Below, in pieces: positions 53,620 through 62,836 of a DNA stretch of 64,000 nucleotides. The stretch comes from Sphingobium sp. SCG-1 (lineage in GTDB: Bacteria > Pseudomonadota > Alphaproteobacteria > Sphingomonadales > Sphingomonadaceae). Positions within the stretch are counted from its first letter, which is position 1, and every line of letters begins with the position of its first letter. The notes under the pieces were generated by a model. It was not told the origin of the DNA, searched no databases, and saw nothing but the letters and a program-made list of their open reading frames with translations. Where the stretch lies: the NCBI RefSeq assembly GCF_002953135.1, contig NZ_CP026372.1, positions 3,769,501 through 3,833,500 of the forward strand, read 5' to 3'. Position numbers and translations under genes: made by a program.

Positions 53620-55179
53620 ATGAAATCCAGATTTCTGAATGCCGCAGCCGCCGTGCTGCTTCTCTGCACGACTGCTCCAGTGCTTAGCCAAACGGCTCCA
53701 CAGGCCAATGTTACAGCCACGATTCGCGCTGACACGCCCGGCCCCGTCTATGACCGACGCATCTTCACGCAGTTCGCCGAGCATCTTGGCAACGGCATTT
53801 ACGGCGGCCTGTGGGTCGGCAAGAATTCCCGTATCCCGAACACGCGCGGCTTCCGCAATGACGTGGTCGGTGCCCTGCGCAATCTGGCCGTGCCCGTGGT
53901 ACGCTGGCCCGGCGGATGCTTTGCCGACGAATATCATTGGCGCGAAGGCATAGGTCCGCAGTCCAAGCGCCCGGTGAAGATCAACACGCATTGGGGCGGC
54001 GTGACCGAACCCAACGAGGTCGGCACGCACGAGTTCATGGACCTTGTCGGGCAAATCGGCGCGGAACCCTATATTGCAGGCAATGTCGGCAACGGCACCG
54101 CGCGGGAGATGGCGGAATGGATCGAGTATATGACTGCGCCCGCAGGCACCCTTGCCGAAGAACGCGCCAAGAACGGTCATAAGGCGCCATGGGCCGTGCC
54201 CTATTTTGGTGTCGGCAATGAACTGTGGGGCTGCGGTGGCAATATGCGGCCCGAGTTCGCAGCCGACGAAACGCGCCGCTATGCCACGTTCATCAAGGCT
54301 CCCGCAGGTACGAAGATCCTGAAGATCGCGTCCGGCGCGAATGTCGACGATTACAAGTGGACGGAGACCATGATCCGCGAAGCGGGCGAGCAAGTTGATG
54401 CGCTCTCGCTTCATTATTACACAATTCCCGGACGTTGGCCGCCCCGTGCTTCCGCATCGCAGTTCGATGAAGCGGGCTGGGCCGAGACGCTGTCCGAAGC
54501 GATGCGCATGGACGAGTTGATTACCAAGCACAGCGCGATCATGGACAAATATGATCCCAAGAAGCGCATTTTCCTGGCGGTCGACGAATGGGGCACCTGG
54601 TTCGCGGGCGATCCCGGCACTAACCCCGGCTTCCTGCGCCAGCAGAACACGCTACGCGATGCGCTGGTGGCGGCCGTTCATCTCAACATCTTCGCCAAAC
54701 ATACCGACCGACTGAAGATGACGGCCATCGCGCAGATGGTGAACGTGTTGCAGGCGATGATCCTGACTGACGGGCCGAAGATGGTGCTAACGCCTACCTA
54801 CCATGTCTTTGCCATGTACAAGCCGTACATGGACGGAACCGTCCTGCCGATCGAGATCAAATCGCCATGGTACGGCAAGGATCAGTGGACGATGCCGGCG
54901 GTGAGTGCATCGGCTGTGCGCGACAAGGCGGGGCAGGTCCATGTCGCTCTCGCCAACCTTGATCCCAACAAGGAAATGACAGTCTCGACAACGCTGGCCG
55001 GTGTCACCGCTTCCGCCGTTTCTGGCAAGGTGCTGACTGCGCCTGCCGTCAACTCGCTCAACAGCTTCGATAAACCGGACACGGTGACGCCAGCGGATTT
55101 CAATGGCGCGCGATTGGACGGCGGCACGCTTACGGTGACGCTGCCGCCGAAATCGGTGGTGATGCTGGATCTGCGATAG
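53620..55179 (+). CDS. abfA: GH51 alpha-L-arabinofuranosidase, secreted
   Basis: A 519-residue family-51 enzyme with a Sec signal (AAAAVLLLCTTAPVLSQ). It removes arabinofuranosyl residues from arabinan or arabinoxylan oligosaccharides. The (beta/alpha)8 barrel has FTQFAEHLGNGIYGGLWVG, VRWPGGCFADEYHW, the acid/base Glu201 in FGVGNELWG and the nucleophile Glu323 in LAVDEWGTW; a small beta-sandwich follows to the C-terminus. Most GH51 enzymes of this length are cytoplasmic, so the signal peptide is worth noting. The gene follows araA by 30 bp in the arabinose operon. Confidence 0.93.
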   Translation: MKSRFLNAAAAVLLLCTTAPVLSQTAPQANVTATIRADTPGPVYDRRIFTQFAEHLGNGIYGGLWVGKNSRIPNTRGFRNDVVGALRNLAVPVVRWPGGCFADEYHWREGIGPQSKRPVKINTHWGGVTEPNEVGTHEFMDLVGQIGAEPYIAGNVGNGTAREMAEWIEYMTAPAGTLAEERAKNGHKAPWAVPYFGVGNELWGCGGNMRPEFAADETRRYATFIKAPAGTKILKIASGANVDDYKWTETMIREAGEQVDALSLHYYTIPGRWPPRASASQFDEAGWAETLSEAMRMDELITKHSAIMDKYDPKKRIFLAVDEWGTWFAGDPGTNPGFLRQQNTLRDALVAAVHLNIFAKHTDRLKMTAIAQMVNVLQAMILTDGPKMVLTPTYHVFAMYKPYMDGTVLPIEIKSPWYGKDQWTMPAVSASAVRDKAGQVHVALANLDPNKEMTVSTTLAGVTASAVSGKVLTAPAVNSLNSFDKPDTVTPADFNGARLDGGTLTVTLPPKSVVMLDLR

Positions 55180-55186
55180 GGGGCCC

Positions 55187-55213
55187 GCCGCTTCGCCATT
55201 TGGGCGGAGCGGC
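55187..55213 (+). other. Intercistronic hairpin after the GH51 gene
   Basis: GCCGCTTCGCC and GGCGGAGCGGC pair over 11 positions with one G-T pair and a 5-base loop. No T-run follows, so it may protect the upstream mRNA segment or reduce read-through into the GH43 genes. Confidence 0.4.
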
Positions 55214-55244
55214 CCATTAGAATAGCGATGGGAGAGAGACATTG

Positions 55245-56264
55245 ATGGGCGCGAGAATGCTGCGGCTGAGCGTGGGCGCAGCTTTGGCGGTTGCGAGTTC
55301 GGGCGGCGCGCAGAGCCGTGACGCCCCCACCCTTAACAGCCGCATTACCGGAGACATATCGCCTACGCATGATCCGGTGATCGCGCGGGAAGGCGACACT
55401 TATTATGTGTTCAGCACGGGTGGCCGCTACATCCTGTCTCGCACGTCCAAGGATCTCGTTCACTGGACGGCGGGCAAGCCGCTGATCGGCGAGCTTCCCG
55501 ATTGGGTAGCGAAAGCAGTGCCCGGCGCTAAGGACATGTGGGCACCCGACATCTCCTATGTGAACGGTCGCTATCGCCTGTATTATGCGGTCTCCACCTT
55601 CGGCTCGAACCGATCGGCCATCGGCCTGTTCACCAGCCCGACACTTGACCCGAACGCGCCGAATTATGGATGGCGCGACGAGGGGCCGGTGCTGATGTCG
55701 ACGAACGACAGCGACTTCAATGCAATCGACCCGAATTTCATCGTCGGCCGCGATGGCAAGCACTGGCTGTCGCTTGGCAGCTTCTGGAGCGGGTTGAAGC
55801 TGTTCCGGCTCGATCCGGAGACCGGCAAGCCCGCCGATCCCGCCGCCAAACCTTATTCGGTTGCCCGTCGCCCCGCCCCCGCTGGTGGCCCCGACGCCGT
55901 GGAAGCGCCTTTCATCATCGATCGTGGCGGCTATTATTGGCTGATCGCGTCCTACGACTATTGCTGCAAGGGTGCGCAGAGCACCTACTATACCGTCATC
56001 GGACGATCGAAGCAGATCACCGGACCCTATCTGGGCAAGGACGGCAGCAAGATGATGGAGGGCGGCGGCACCATCTTCATTCGTGCGGACCTTCCCGAGC
56101 AGGACCGCTTTCGCGGTCCCGGCCACGCGGGCGTCCTGCGCGACAAGGATGGGACCGATTACGTGGTCTACCACGCTTATGACAAGACGAATGCAGGCGC
56201 ACCCACGTTGCGCATTGCGCCGATCCGCTGGGGCGCGGACGGCTGGCCGATTGCGGAGTATTAA
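55245..56264 (+). CDS. GH43 arabinan endo-1,5-alpha-L-arabinanase
   Basis: A 339-residue five-bladed propeller glycosidase with a signal peptide (VGAALAVASSGGAQ). The three catalytic acids of GH43 are visible: Asp43 in PTHDPVIA, Asp162 in NAIDPNFI and Glu220 in AVEAPFII. MWAPDISYVNGRYRLYYAVS, SRDLVHW-like SKDLVHW and IGRSKQITGPY are typical of endo-arabinanases. The start is the ATG after GGAGAGAG; the TTG one codon before it is less likely. It would cut arabinan chains in the periplasm, feeding the GH51 and the second GH43. Confidence 0.9.
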   Translation: MGARMLRLSVGAALAVASSGGAQSRDAPTLNSRITGDISPTHDPVIAREGDTYYVFSTGGRYILSRTSKDLVHWTAGKPLIGELPDWVAKAVPGAKDMWAPDISYVNGRYRLYYAVSTFGSNRSAIGLFTSPTLDPNAPNYGWRDEGPVLMSTNDSDFNAIDPNFIVGRDGKHWLSLGSFWSGLKLFRLDPETGKPADPAAKPYSVARRPAPAGGPDAVEAPFIIDRGGYYWLIASYDYCCKGAQSTYYTVIGRSKQITGPYLGKDGSKMMEGGGTIFIRADLPEQDRFRGPGHAGVLRDKDGTDYVVYHAYDKTNAGAPTLRIAPIRWGADGWPIAEY

Positions 56265-56268
56265 AGCA

Positions 56269-57303
56269 ATGACGATAATCACCCGACGTTCTTTCGTAGC
56301 GGGCGCAGCGGCGCTTGCGGCGGCACCAGCGGTGGCACGCAAAGCAGCGCGTCCATCTGGCATCGTGAACCCCGTTGTCCGCCAGCGTGCCGATGCGCAG
56401 GTGTTCCGTCACGACGACGGCTGGTATTACATGACCGGATCGGTGCCGGAATATGATCGGCTGGTACTGCGTCGGTCGCGCACGCTTAGCGGCCTGGCCG
56501 TCGCGCAGGAGCGCGTGCTGTGGCGTCATCTCGACACGGGGCCAATGTCGGGCTTCATCTGGGCGCCCGAGATGCACCTGATCGACGGGCGCTGGATCAT
56601 GTACTTCGCCGCAGGCCCGAGTGGTGGTGGCGAAGACGTGTTCCGCATCCGCACCTATGCGCTGGCCTGCGATGGCGACGATCCGATGACGGGGAAATGG
56701 ACGGTGCTCGGCCAGCTTCAGACGGCGTGGGACAGCTTCAATCTGGACAGCACGTCCTTCGTGCATCGCGGGACGCGCTATCTTGCATGGGCGCAGCGCG
56801 AGACGGGCTTCGATACGAACTCGAACCTTTATCTGGCACCGCTGGCTACACCAACGACGCTGGCTGCAAAGCCTACACGGCTTTCAGTGCCGACGCTTGA
56901 CTGGGAAATACGAGGGTTCAAGGTCAATGAAGCCCCTGCCCTGCTCGCCCGGAACGGCCGCCTGTTCATGACCTACTCGGCGAGCGCCACGGACGCGCGT
57001 TACTGCATGGGTATGCTGACGGCGCGGGACGACGCGGACATCATGGACCCGGCCGCCTGGTCGAAGTCCCAGGCTCCGGTGTTCGTCTCTTCGCCTGTGC
57101 ACAAGGTCTGGGGGCCGGGGCACAACAGCTTTACTATCGACGAGAAGGGCCGCGACATGCTCGTCTATCATGCGCGCGATTACGAGACGATCGTCGGCGA
57201 TCCGCTGTTCGATCCGAACCGCCACACGCGCATCCAGCCGATACAGTACCGCGCCGATGGCACCCCCGACTTCGGTGAGCCGGTCGCGAACGGGCGGCTC
57301 TAG
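56269..57303 (+). CDS. GH43 exo-acting arabinofuranosidase-like enzyme, Tat-exported
   Basis: A 344-residue GH43 protein. The start TRRSFVAGAAALAAAPAVA is a twin-arginine signal. The catalytic acids are Asp42 in RQRADAQVF, Asp160 in SFNLDSTSF and Glu221 in KVNEAPALL; the first motif has ADAQ where most relatives have ADP. YMTGSVPEYDRLVLRRS and MSGFIWAPEMHLIDGRW match the group that includes exo-alpha-1,5-L-arabinofuranosidases. The ATG is 4 bp after the previous stop. The upstream extension of this frame only overlaps the other GH43 and is ignored. It closes the arabinose operon. Confidence 0.85.
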   Translation: MTIITRRSFVAGAAALAAAPAVARKAARPSGIVNPVVRQRADAQVFRHDDGWYYMTGSVPEYDRLVLRRSRTLSGLAVAQERVLWRHLDTGPMSGFIWAPEMHLIDGRWIMYFAAGPSGGGEDVFRIRTYALACDGDDPMTGKWTVLGQLQTAWDSFNLDSTSFVHRGTRYLAWAQRETGFDTNSNLYLAPLATPTTLAAKPTRLSVPTLDWEIRGFKVNEAPALLARNGRLFMTYSASATDARYCMGMLTARDDADIMDPAAWSKSQAPVFVSSPVHKVWGPGHNSFTIDEKGRDMLVYHARDYETIVGDPLFDPNRHTRIQPIQYRADGTPDFGEPVANGRL

Positions 57304-57653
57304 TGGATGCAAGCCGATGGACCTCAGCGGGAGCAGAACGGCGGCCATATCGACTGCTGAGGCTTAAGGGTCGCACTCAGGCATCAGGGGCTGGGCGGCT
57401 CCCTGACGGTGAAGTTGAGGCACATTTCTGCTGTGCGGGCCAAGGGCTTAGACTTCCTCGGGACCAAATCCGATAACATCGGTTAACTCCGACATTGATG
57501 ACGTCCTCAAACGGCCAGTTTCCAACAGACGCCCGCCAATAGCTCCTGTCATGAACGTAATATGGCCTTGACGGCCATGTCTGATAGTGCCAGATCGCAT
57601 TCTATTAGTAGGACTAATGGCTGCATCGAACGGTCACGTTGGGGAGGTTGAGA
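57304..57653. other. Intergenic region upstream of the arabinose-module TonB receptor
   Basis: This 350-bp stretch has no supported gene. It contains a small hairpin (ATGGCC-TTGAC-GGCCAT, 57562-57578), a TTGACG hexamer at 57568 that could be a -35 box, the palindromic operator at 57604-57618, and the ribosome site GGGGAGG at 57641. It most likely holds the end of the arabinose operon and the independent promoter of the receptor. Confidence 0.5.
57604..57618. promoter_or_regulatory. GntR-type operator before the TonB receptor
   Basis: ATTAGT-AGG-ACTAAT is a perfect 6-3-6 inverted repeat, the most symmetric of three related sites. It lies 35 bp before the receptor start codon and ties the receptor to the GntR regulator at 49.2 kb. 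Confidence 0.7.
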
Positions 57654-60608
57654 ATGGCATTCAAGCCGATCATGTTGGGTTCCGCATCTGTGCTTTCGCT
57701 CGTAATGGGTGGAACCGCATGGGCACAGGCGACGCAGGATACAGGCGCGGTTCAGCAGGCGGCGCCTGCGCAAGGCACGCCCGCAGGCGGTGCTGCCGAC
57801 GATGCATCCGCTGACGCCAATAACAACGATATCGTCGTAACAGGCGTGCGCGCATCGATCGTCGGCGCGCTCAACGTCCGCAAGCAATCCGTCCAGATCG
57901 TCGACTCTATCGTATCCGAAGATGTCGGCAAATTGCCGGACAATAACGTCGTCGAAGCACTTCAGCGCGTCACCGGGATTCAGGTCACGAACCGCGCTGG
58001 CGGTGAAGCGGCCGGCATTTCGATCCGCGGCCTCACCGATCCGCTGACGACCCTGAACGGCCGCAATATCTTCACGGCAGCCGGACAATCCTTCTCGTTG
58101 CAGGACATCTCCGCGAACCTCGTCAAGCAAGTCGACGTGTACAAGACGCGCGCCGCCGACCAGATCGAGACGGGTCTCGCCGGCCAGATCGATGTGGCGA
58201 CCAGCCGTCCGTTCGACTTTGACGGCTTCGCTATCTCGGGTCTTGCCCGTGGCATCTACAATGAGCAGGCGGACAGCTACAATCCGAACGTCGCGCTGCT
58301 GGTGAGCAATCGTTGGGAAACCGGCATCGGCGACATCGGCATATTGGTGAACGGCAGCTATTCGCGCACCAAGTATCGCGACCAAACCGTGACGGCGGGT
58401 GCATTTGTGCCCTTCGCAACAGAGACAAATTTGCCGCGCGGCAGCGGCGCAGCCAATGTTTGCGCCCGGACGCCCGGTAGCCCTCTTGGCAATCCGAATG
58501 GCTGGACCGCTCTTGAGCGCATCTTCCCAACCGATTGCCGGGCGCCCAACTTGGCCACGGCAGATCCTACCGACCTCGCAAGCCTTTGGACGCCCGGATT
58601 GGATAAGGGACTTCCGACCGCGGCAGGCTCCACCCTCAACATAAACGGCGTCGACACGCCCTATTATCTCTCGCGTGACGCGGCGTTCAGCGCCGACCTG
58701 TATGGCAAGCGCGAGCGTCCTTCGTTCAACGTCGCGATGCAGTGGGCGCCCAACAGCAGCTCGGTCTATACTGCCGAAGTCTTCTACGCAGGGTTCCGGG
58801 GCGAGACGTTCAACAGCCTGCAATTCAGCTTCGTCGATTTTTGGGACAATCCCCAGCCGGTGACGCTCTACGAGGGCACCAATATCGTCAAGTCGCGCAC
58901 TGCAAACAAGGTTTATGGCTTCAACAGCGGCGACTATACCAAGAACAAGACGGACAGCTTCGTCTATGCCCTCAACGGCAAGTGGGACTTGGGCGAACGC
59001 GGCAAGATCGTCGGCGACCTTGCGTACCAGACCAGCAAGTACAAGACATCGTTCATCGCCATGCGCAGCGATCGGGTCGCGAATTCGATCGACGTGGACT
59101 TCAATGCAGGCGGCGGCATCCCCTCCTATCATTTCGACGACGACTCGCTGCTGACCGACCCCAGCGCCTGGAACATCGCGCAATTCTATGACAATGCGCA
59201 ACGCGATAAGGGCAGTTCGCTCACGGGAACGCTGGACGCCTACTATACGTGGGACGAAGGTTTCCTGCGGCAGATCAAGGGCGGCATCCGCATCGATGAT
59301 CGCAAGGCTTCGACTGCCGTGCGCACGCAGGATGCCAATGGCCTGCCGGGTGGGACGCGGCCGCTTTCTTCGCTTGGCGAGGACGCCCTGTTCACCAACT
59401 CCGGCTTCTATGACGGTCGCGCCGACGTGCCGACGAGCTGGGTTTTGCCGAGCGGCTATTGGCTGAACGACAATGCCGACACGGCACGCGGCCTGTACGG
59501 TCTGGCGACGTCCGATCAGCTTTCGCTCCAGAAGGTGTTCGACATCCAGGAGAACACCATCGCCGCCTATGTTCAGGCTGATGGAGAACTCTCGATCTTC
59601 GGCCGCCCGTTGAAGCTGCAAGCCGGTGTGCGCTACGTCACGGTCGACACAAATTACAACTTCTTCGACCGCTACAATAATGGCGCAGAGACCCGCGTGT
59701 CGAGCAATTCGAGCAAGTGGTTGCCGAGCTTCACGGCACGGTACGAGTTGACTGACAAGCTGCGCCTGCGGTTCAACTATGGCGAAACGCTTCGCCGCCC
59801 GAACTTCACTGATATCAATCCGAACTACACGCTGACGGGCGATCTCACTAACCTGGGCTATGGCAGCGGATCGGCGGGTACGGCGACGCTCAAACCCACG
59901 CATTCGAAGAACTTCGACCTTGCACTCGAATGGTATTTCGATCGCGACAGCGCTATCTACGGAACGCTGTTCCGGCGTGAGATCGACGGACTCGTGGTGC
60001 CGCTCACTGTGCGCGAAGTCATCCCAAACAACGGCCTGGTGGCTGGCGCAACGGATGTCTTTGCGATCACGCGCCCGGTCAACGCTTCAAATGGCGTGCT
60101 CAAGGGCGTCGAGCTGGGCGCGACCTATTTTCCGCATTACCTGCCGGGTCCGCTCGACGGCCTGGGCCTGGTCGGCAGCGTCACGATCCTCGATTCCAAG
60201 CAGAACATCCCGGTTTCCGACGCGGCGGGGAACATCGTTGGTCAGTCAAGTTCGTCCTTCTTCGGTGTGTCTGACCTCTCGTACAATGTCACTCTCGCTT
60301 ATGATAACGGCCCGATCGGCGCGCGACTCTCCTACATCTGGCGCAAGGAGTTTCTGGCCAATAATGAAGCCCGCCTCTTTGCGAACCCGATCGGCATATG
60401 GCGCAATCCGGAGAAGAGCCTCGATCTCCAGCTTACCTGGAACGTCAACGATCAGATCGGCCTCACTTTCGACGCAGTGAACCTCACCAAGTCGAAGCAG
60501 CAGACCTATTACAAGTTCGAGGACGTCGGCGGGCCGGACCAGTATAACCTCGGCACGACATTGCTCGCCCGCACTTTCGCGGTCGGCGCACGCTTCAGGT
60601 TCAAGTAA
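57654..60608 (+). CDS. TonB-dependent receptor, arabinose-module type
   Basis: A 984-residue outer-membrane receptor with the start at the ATG after GGGGAGG. The signal peptide ends near GGTAWAQ. A Gln/Ala-rich linker, NNDIVVTGVRASIVGALN, the plug (VSEDVGKLPDNNVVEALQRV, ISIRGLTDPLTTLNGRN) and a barrel ending TFAVGARFRFK follow. It belongs to the same TIGR01782-like group as the xylan receptor at 20.0 kb. Because a GntR-type operator precedes it and the arabinan enzymes lie directly upstream, arabino-oligosaccharides are the likely ligand. The last residue is Lys, with the terminal Phe one before it. Confidence 0.9.
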   Translation: MAFKPIMLGSASVLSLVMGGTAWAQATQDTGAVQQAAPAQGTPAGGAADDASADANNNDIVVTGVRASIVGALNVRKQSVQIVDSIVSEDVGKLPDNNVVEALQRVTGIQVTNRAGGEAAGISIRGLTDPLTTLNGRNIFTAAGQSFSLQDISANLVKQVDVYKTRAADQIETGLAGQIDVATSRPFDFDGFAISGLARGIYNEQADSYNPNVALLVSNRWETGIGDIGILVNGSYSRTKYRDQTVTAGAFVPFATETNLPRGSGAANVCARTPGSPLGNPNGWTALERIFPTDCRAPNLATADPTDLASLWTPGLDKGLPTAAGSTLNINGVDTPYYLSRDAAFSADLYGKRERPSFNVAMQWAPNSSSVYTAEVFYAGFRGETFNSLQFSFVDFWDNPQPVTLYEGTNIVKSRTANKVYGFNSGDYTKNKTDSFVYALNGKWDLGERGKIVGDLAYQTSKYKTSFIAMRSDRVANSIDVDFNAGGGIPSYHFDDDSLLTDPSAWNIAQFYDNAQRDKGSSLTGTLDAYYTWDEGFLRQIKGGIRIDDRKASTAVRTQDANGLPGGTRPLSSLGEDALFTNSGFYDGRADVPTSWVLPSGYWLNDNADTARGLYGLATSDQLSLQKVFDIQENTIAAYVQADGELSIFGRPLKLQAGVRYVTVDTNYNFFDRYNNGAETRVSSNSSKWLPSFTARYELTDKLRLRFNYGETLRRPNFTDINPNYTLTGDLTNLGYGSGSAGTATLKPTHSKNFDLALEWYFDRDSAIYGTLFRREIDGLVVPLTVREVIPNNGLVAGATDVFAITRPVNASNGVLKGVELGATYFPHYLPGPLDGLGLVGSVTILDSKQNIPVSDAAGNIVGQSSSSFFGVSDLSYNVTLAYDNGPIGARLSYIWRKEFLANNEARLFANPIGIWRNPEKSLDLQLTWNVNDQIGLTFDAVNLTKSKQQTYYKFEDVGGPDQYNLGTTLLARTFAVGARFRFK

Positions 60609-60617
60609 TTCCTCCCG

Positions 60618-60638
60618 GCGCAGGTTAATCCTGCGCCA
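60618..60638 (+). terminator. Hairpin after the TonB receptor gene
   Basis: GGCGCAGG-TTAAT-CCTGCGCC is an 8-bp perfect stem with a 5-base loop, 9 bp after the receptor stop. No T-run follows, so it may be a transcript-end stabiliser rather than a full intrinsic terminator. Confidence 0.5.
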
Positions 60639-60639
60639 C

Positions 60640-60890
60640 ATGGCGGCTCTTCCTGGCTCCTGCCGGGACGGGCCGCAAGAGCAAGCGGCCGGACTCTCAG
60701 TTCGACACCGTCGCCCCCTGGGACATCGTTAATGGCAGTTGCCGTGTAGCTGGGATCACAGGGACCTGATGCTGCGGAACACCCGAATCCAACCGTAAGC
60801 GTTCCGTTGCGCTCGCTATGCGCAGCGACGAGCCAATCGCCAAATATGGTAGCGAGCGCCTGCGGGAAGGTGATCGTGATCCGGCGCCCT
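60640..60890 (-). other. Open frame without start after ligI; possible remnant
   Basis: Downstream of the ligI stop, a minus-strand frame stays open for about 85 codons. It reads RRITITFPQALATIFGDWLV, then VGFGCSAASGPCDPSYTATA and NDVPGGDGVELRVR. It has no start codon with a ribosome site. I do not recognise a family. It may be the end of a gene that lost its front part, or a chance frame. Confidence 0.25.
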
Positions 60891-61784
60891 TCAGACTGCC
60901 TCCTTCGCCCAATACAACCGCATCGGATTTGTGACGAGCAGCTTGCGTTGAAGGCTCAGCGTAGGGGCGATGCTCGGGATCATATCGACCAGCGCGCCAT
61001 CATCAGGAGTAGCATCCTGCATGTTCGGATGCGGCCAGTCAGTGCCCCACAGCGCGCGATCCGGATAATCTGCGATCAGCGGAGCTACGGCAGTGGCAAA
61101 ATCGTCCCATGGCGGACCTTTGGCATCCAGCCGATCGGGGCAACTTGCCTTGAACCAGATATCATCGCGACTGTCGAGCAAGCTCCGAAAGGCGCGCATT
61201 TCGTCGCCGTCCGGTCCCTGGGCGACGTTCGGGCGGCCCATATGATCGACGACGATCAACGTCGGGATGGCATCTAGGAAAGGACGCAGTTCCATCAAGA
61301 TGTCCGCCTCGAAATAGACGACGACATGCCAGCCAAGCTGCTGGATGCGGCGCGCGATTTCCAGGAACTTGTCCTTGGGCGCGTCATCGACCAGCCGCTT
61401 AAGGAAATTAAAGCGAACACCGCGGATCCCGCCTTCGTGCAGCCGTTCCAGTTCGGCGTCGGTAACGGACGGCTCGACCACGGCAACTCCCCTGGCCTTG
61501 CCGTTGGACTTCGCGATCGCGTGCAGCGTGGCGGCATTATCAGTGCCGTGACAACTCGCCTGTACGATCACGTTGCGCGTAAACCCCAGCCGGTCGCGTA
61601 GTGCGAAGAGCATGTCGGGGCCAGCATCCCCAGGGAGATATTTGGCCTTCGCGCTGAACGGGAACTGCGCCATAGGACCGAACACATGGCAGTGCGCATC
61701 CACAGCGCCTAGGGGGGGAACGAAGCGCGGTTTCGATGGATCGGCAACCCAGCTAATGATGCGGTCTTGCGTTTCAAAGTTCAT
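60891..61784 (-). CDS. ligI: 2-pyrone-4,6-dicarboxylate lactonase LigI
   Basis: A 297-residue amidohydrolase-fold enzyme that hydrolyses 2-pyrone-4,6-dicarboxylate to 4-oxalomesaconate in lignin-derived aromatic catabolism. Stretches that match Sphingobium LigI include GAVDAHCHVFGPMAQFPFS, GPDMLFALRDRLGFTRNV, VQASCHGTDNAATL, GIRGVRFNFLKRLVDDAPKD, VVDHMGRPNVAQGPDG and LWGTDWPHPNMQDATPDDG. The start is the ATG that overlaps the ligU stop (ATGA); a 30-codon extension is not conserved-looking. It is the last gene of ligK-ligU-ligI. Confidence 0.96.
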   Translation of the reverse strand: MNFETQDRIISWVADPSKPRFVPPLGAVDAHCHVFGPMAQFPFSAKAKYLPGDAGPDMLFALRDRLGFTRNVIVQASCHGTDNAATLHAIAKSNGKARGVAVVEPSVTDAELERLHEGGIRGVRFNFLKRLVDDAPKDKFLEIARRIQQLGWHVVVYFEADILMELRPFLDAIPTLIVVDHMGRPNVAQGPDGDEMRAFRSLLDSRDDIWFKASCPDRLDAKGPPWDDFATAVAPLIADYPDRALWGTDWPHPNMQDATPDDGALVDMIPSIAPTLSLQRKLLVTNPMRLYWAKEAV

Positions 61785-62836
61785 ACAAAAACCTTTCCAT
61801 CCATCAATTTGCGGGCCGTGCGCAGCATCGCCGCACTGGTTACTGCGCCATCGCCGTCGACCTCCATGACGCACGTTGTCTCGCCCGACGGATGTTCGAC
61901 CGAAAGCGTCTTGCGGCTACCCGCCGGAATCACTGCCGCCTCGGCCGCCGGCGAGCCCTCGATCAGACAAGCGGTCGCTACACTCACTGCCCCGAGAACC
62001 CCGATCGAGGCATGGGCACGATGCGGAATGAAGCTGCGCACAGTGACCGCGCCGCCATCACGGGGCGGGGCGACCAGCATCATCTTGGGCACAGACTTGT
62101 CAGTCACATCGCCAAGATTCATCATTGGTCCAGCGATCAGCCGGATCGCCTCGATCCTCGCCTTCAGATTGATAGCGGCGTCAAGCGCCTCACGACTCTC
62201 ATAGCCGGTCGCGCCAACGTCAGCCGCCCTCATCACCACGCACGGCATGCCATTGTCGATGAGCGTAACGGCGACGCCGTTGATGATATCGCTGGCATGG
62301 CCGCTGGGGAGCAGAGCGCCGCACGACGATCCGGCTGTATCGCGAAACTCCAGCGGCACCGGTGCGGCGGTGCCTGGCACGCCATCGATCCGCGCCTCAC
62401 CCGTATACGCGACGACGCAGCCGGGAGTACGCACCGTCGCTACAGCAATCTGGCCAGTGTTCTCCATGAAGATCGTGACGCGCGTTTCGCCGTCCTGCGC
62501 AGTCACAAGACCCCGCTCGATCGCGAAAGGACCTATGCCAGCAAGGATGTTCCCGCAATTCTGTTGATCGGACACCAGCGCCTTGTCGACGAAAACTTGC
62601 AGGAACAGATAGTCGACGTCGACATTCTCGCGCTCAGATTTCGACACCACAGCCACCTTGCTGGTCAATGGATCGGCGCCGCCCATGCCATCGATCTGGC
62701 GTGGATCAGGCGAACCCATGACCCGGAGCAGAAACTCGCTGCGGGCGCCGGTCTCGGCCGGCAGATCCTCCTTGAGGAAATAGCCGCCCTTTGACGTCCC
62801 GCCGCGCATCCACATTACGCGAACGCCGTCAGACAT
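61781..62836 (-). CDS. ligU: 4-oxalomesaconate tautomerase/isomerase LigU (PrpF family)
   Basis: A 351-residue PrpF-type isomerase with two diaminopimelate-epimerase-like halves. WMRGGTSKGGYFL at the N-terminus, SPDPRQIDGMGGADPLTSKV, DQQNCGNILAG and SSCGALLPSGHASDIINGV mark the family. LigU shifts the double bond of 4-oxalomesaconate so that hydration and aldol cleavage can follow. It overlaps ligK by 8 bp at its start and ligI by 4 bp at its end, so the three genes are one coupled operon. The hydratase LigJ is not in the window. Confidence 0.92.
   Translation of the reverse strand: MSDGVRVMWMRGGTSKGGYFLKEDLPAETGARSEFLLRVMGSPDPRQIDGMGGADPLTSKVAVVSKSERENVDVDYLFLQVFVDKALVSDQQNCGNILAGIGPFAIERGLVTAQDGETRVTIFMENTGQIAVATVRTPGCVVAYTGEARIDGVPGTAAPVPLEFRDTAGSSCGALLPSGHASDIINGVAVTLIDNGMPCVVMRAADVGATGYESREALDAAINLKARIEAIRLIAGPMMNLGDVTDKSVPKMMLVAPPRDGGAVTVRSFIPHRAHASIGVLGAVSVATACLIEGSPAAEAAVIPAGSRKTLSVEHPSGETTCVMEVDGDGAVTSAAMLRTARKLMDGKVFV

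Noticed and set aside
57549..59903. Long minus-strand open frame (784 codons) opposite the arabinose-module TonB receptor
   Set aside because: It is antisense to a receptor with clear signal, plug and barrel; its translation is Arg/Ala-rich without domains, as expected for a high-GC shadow frame.
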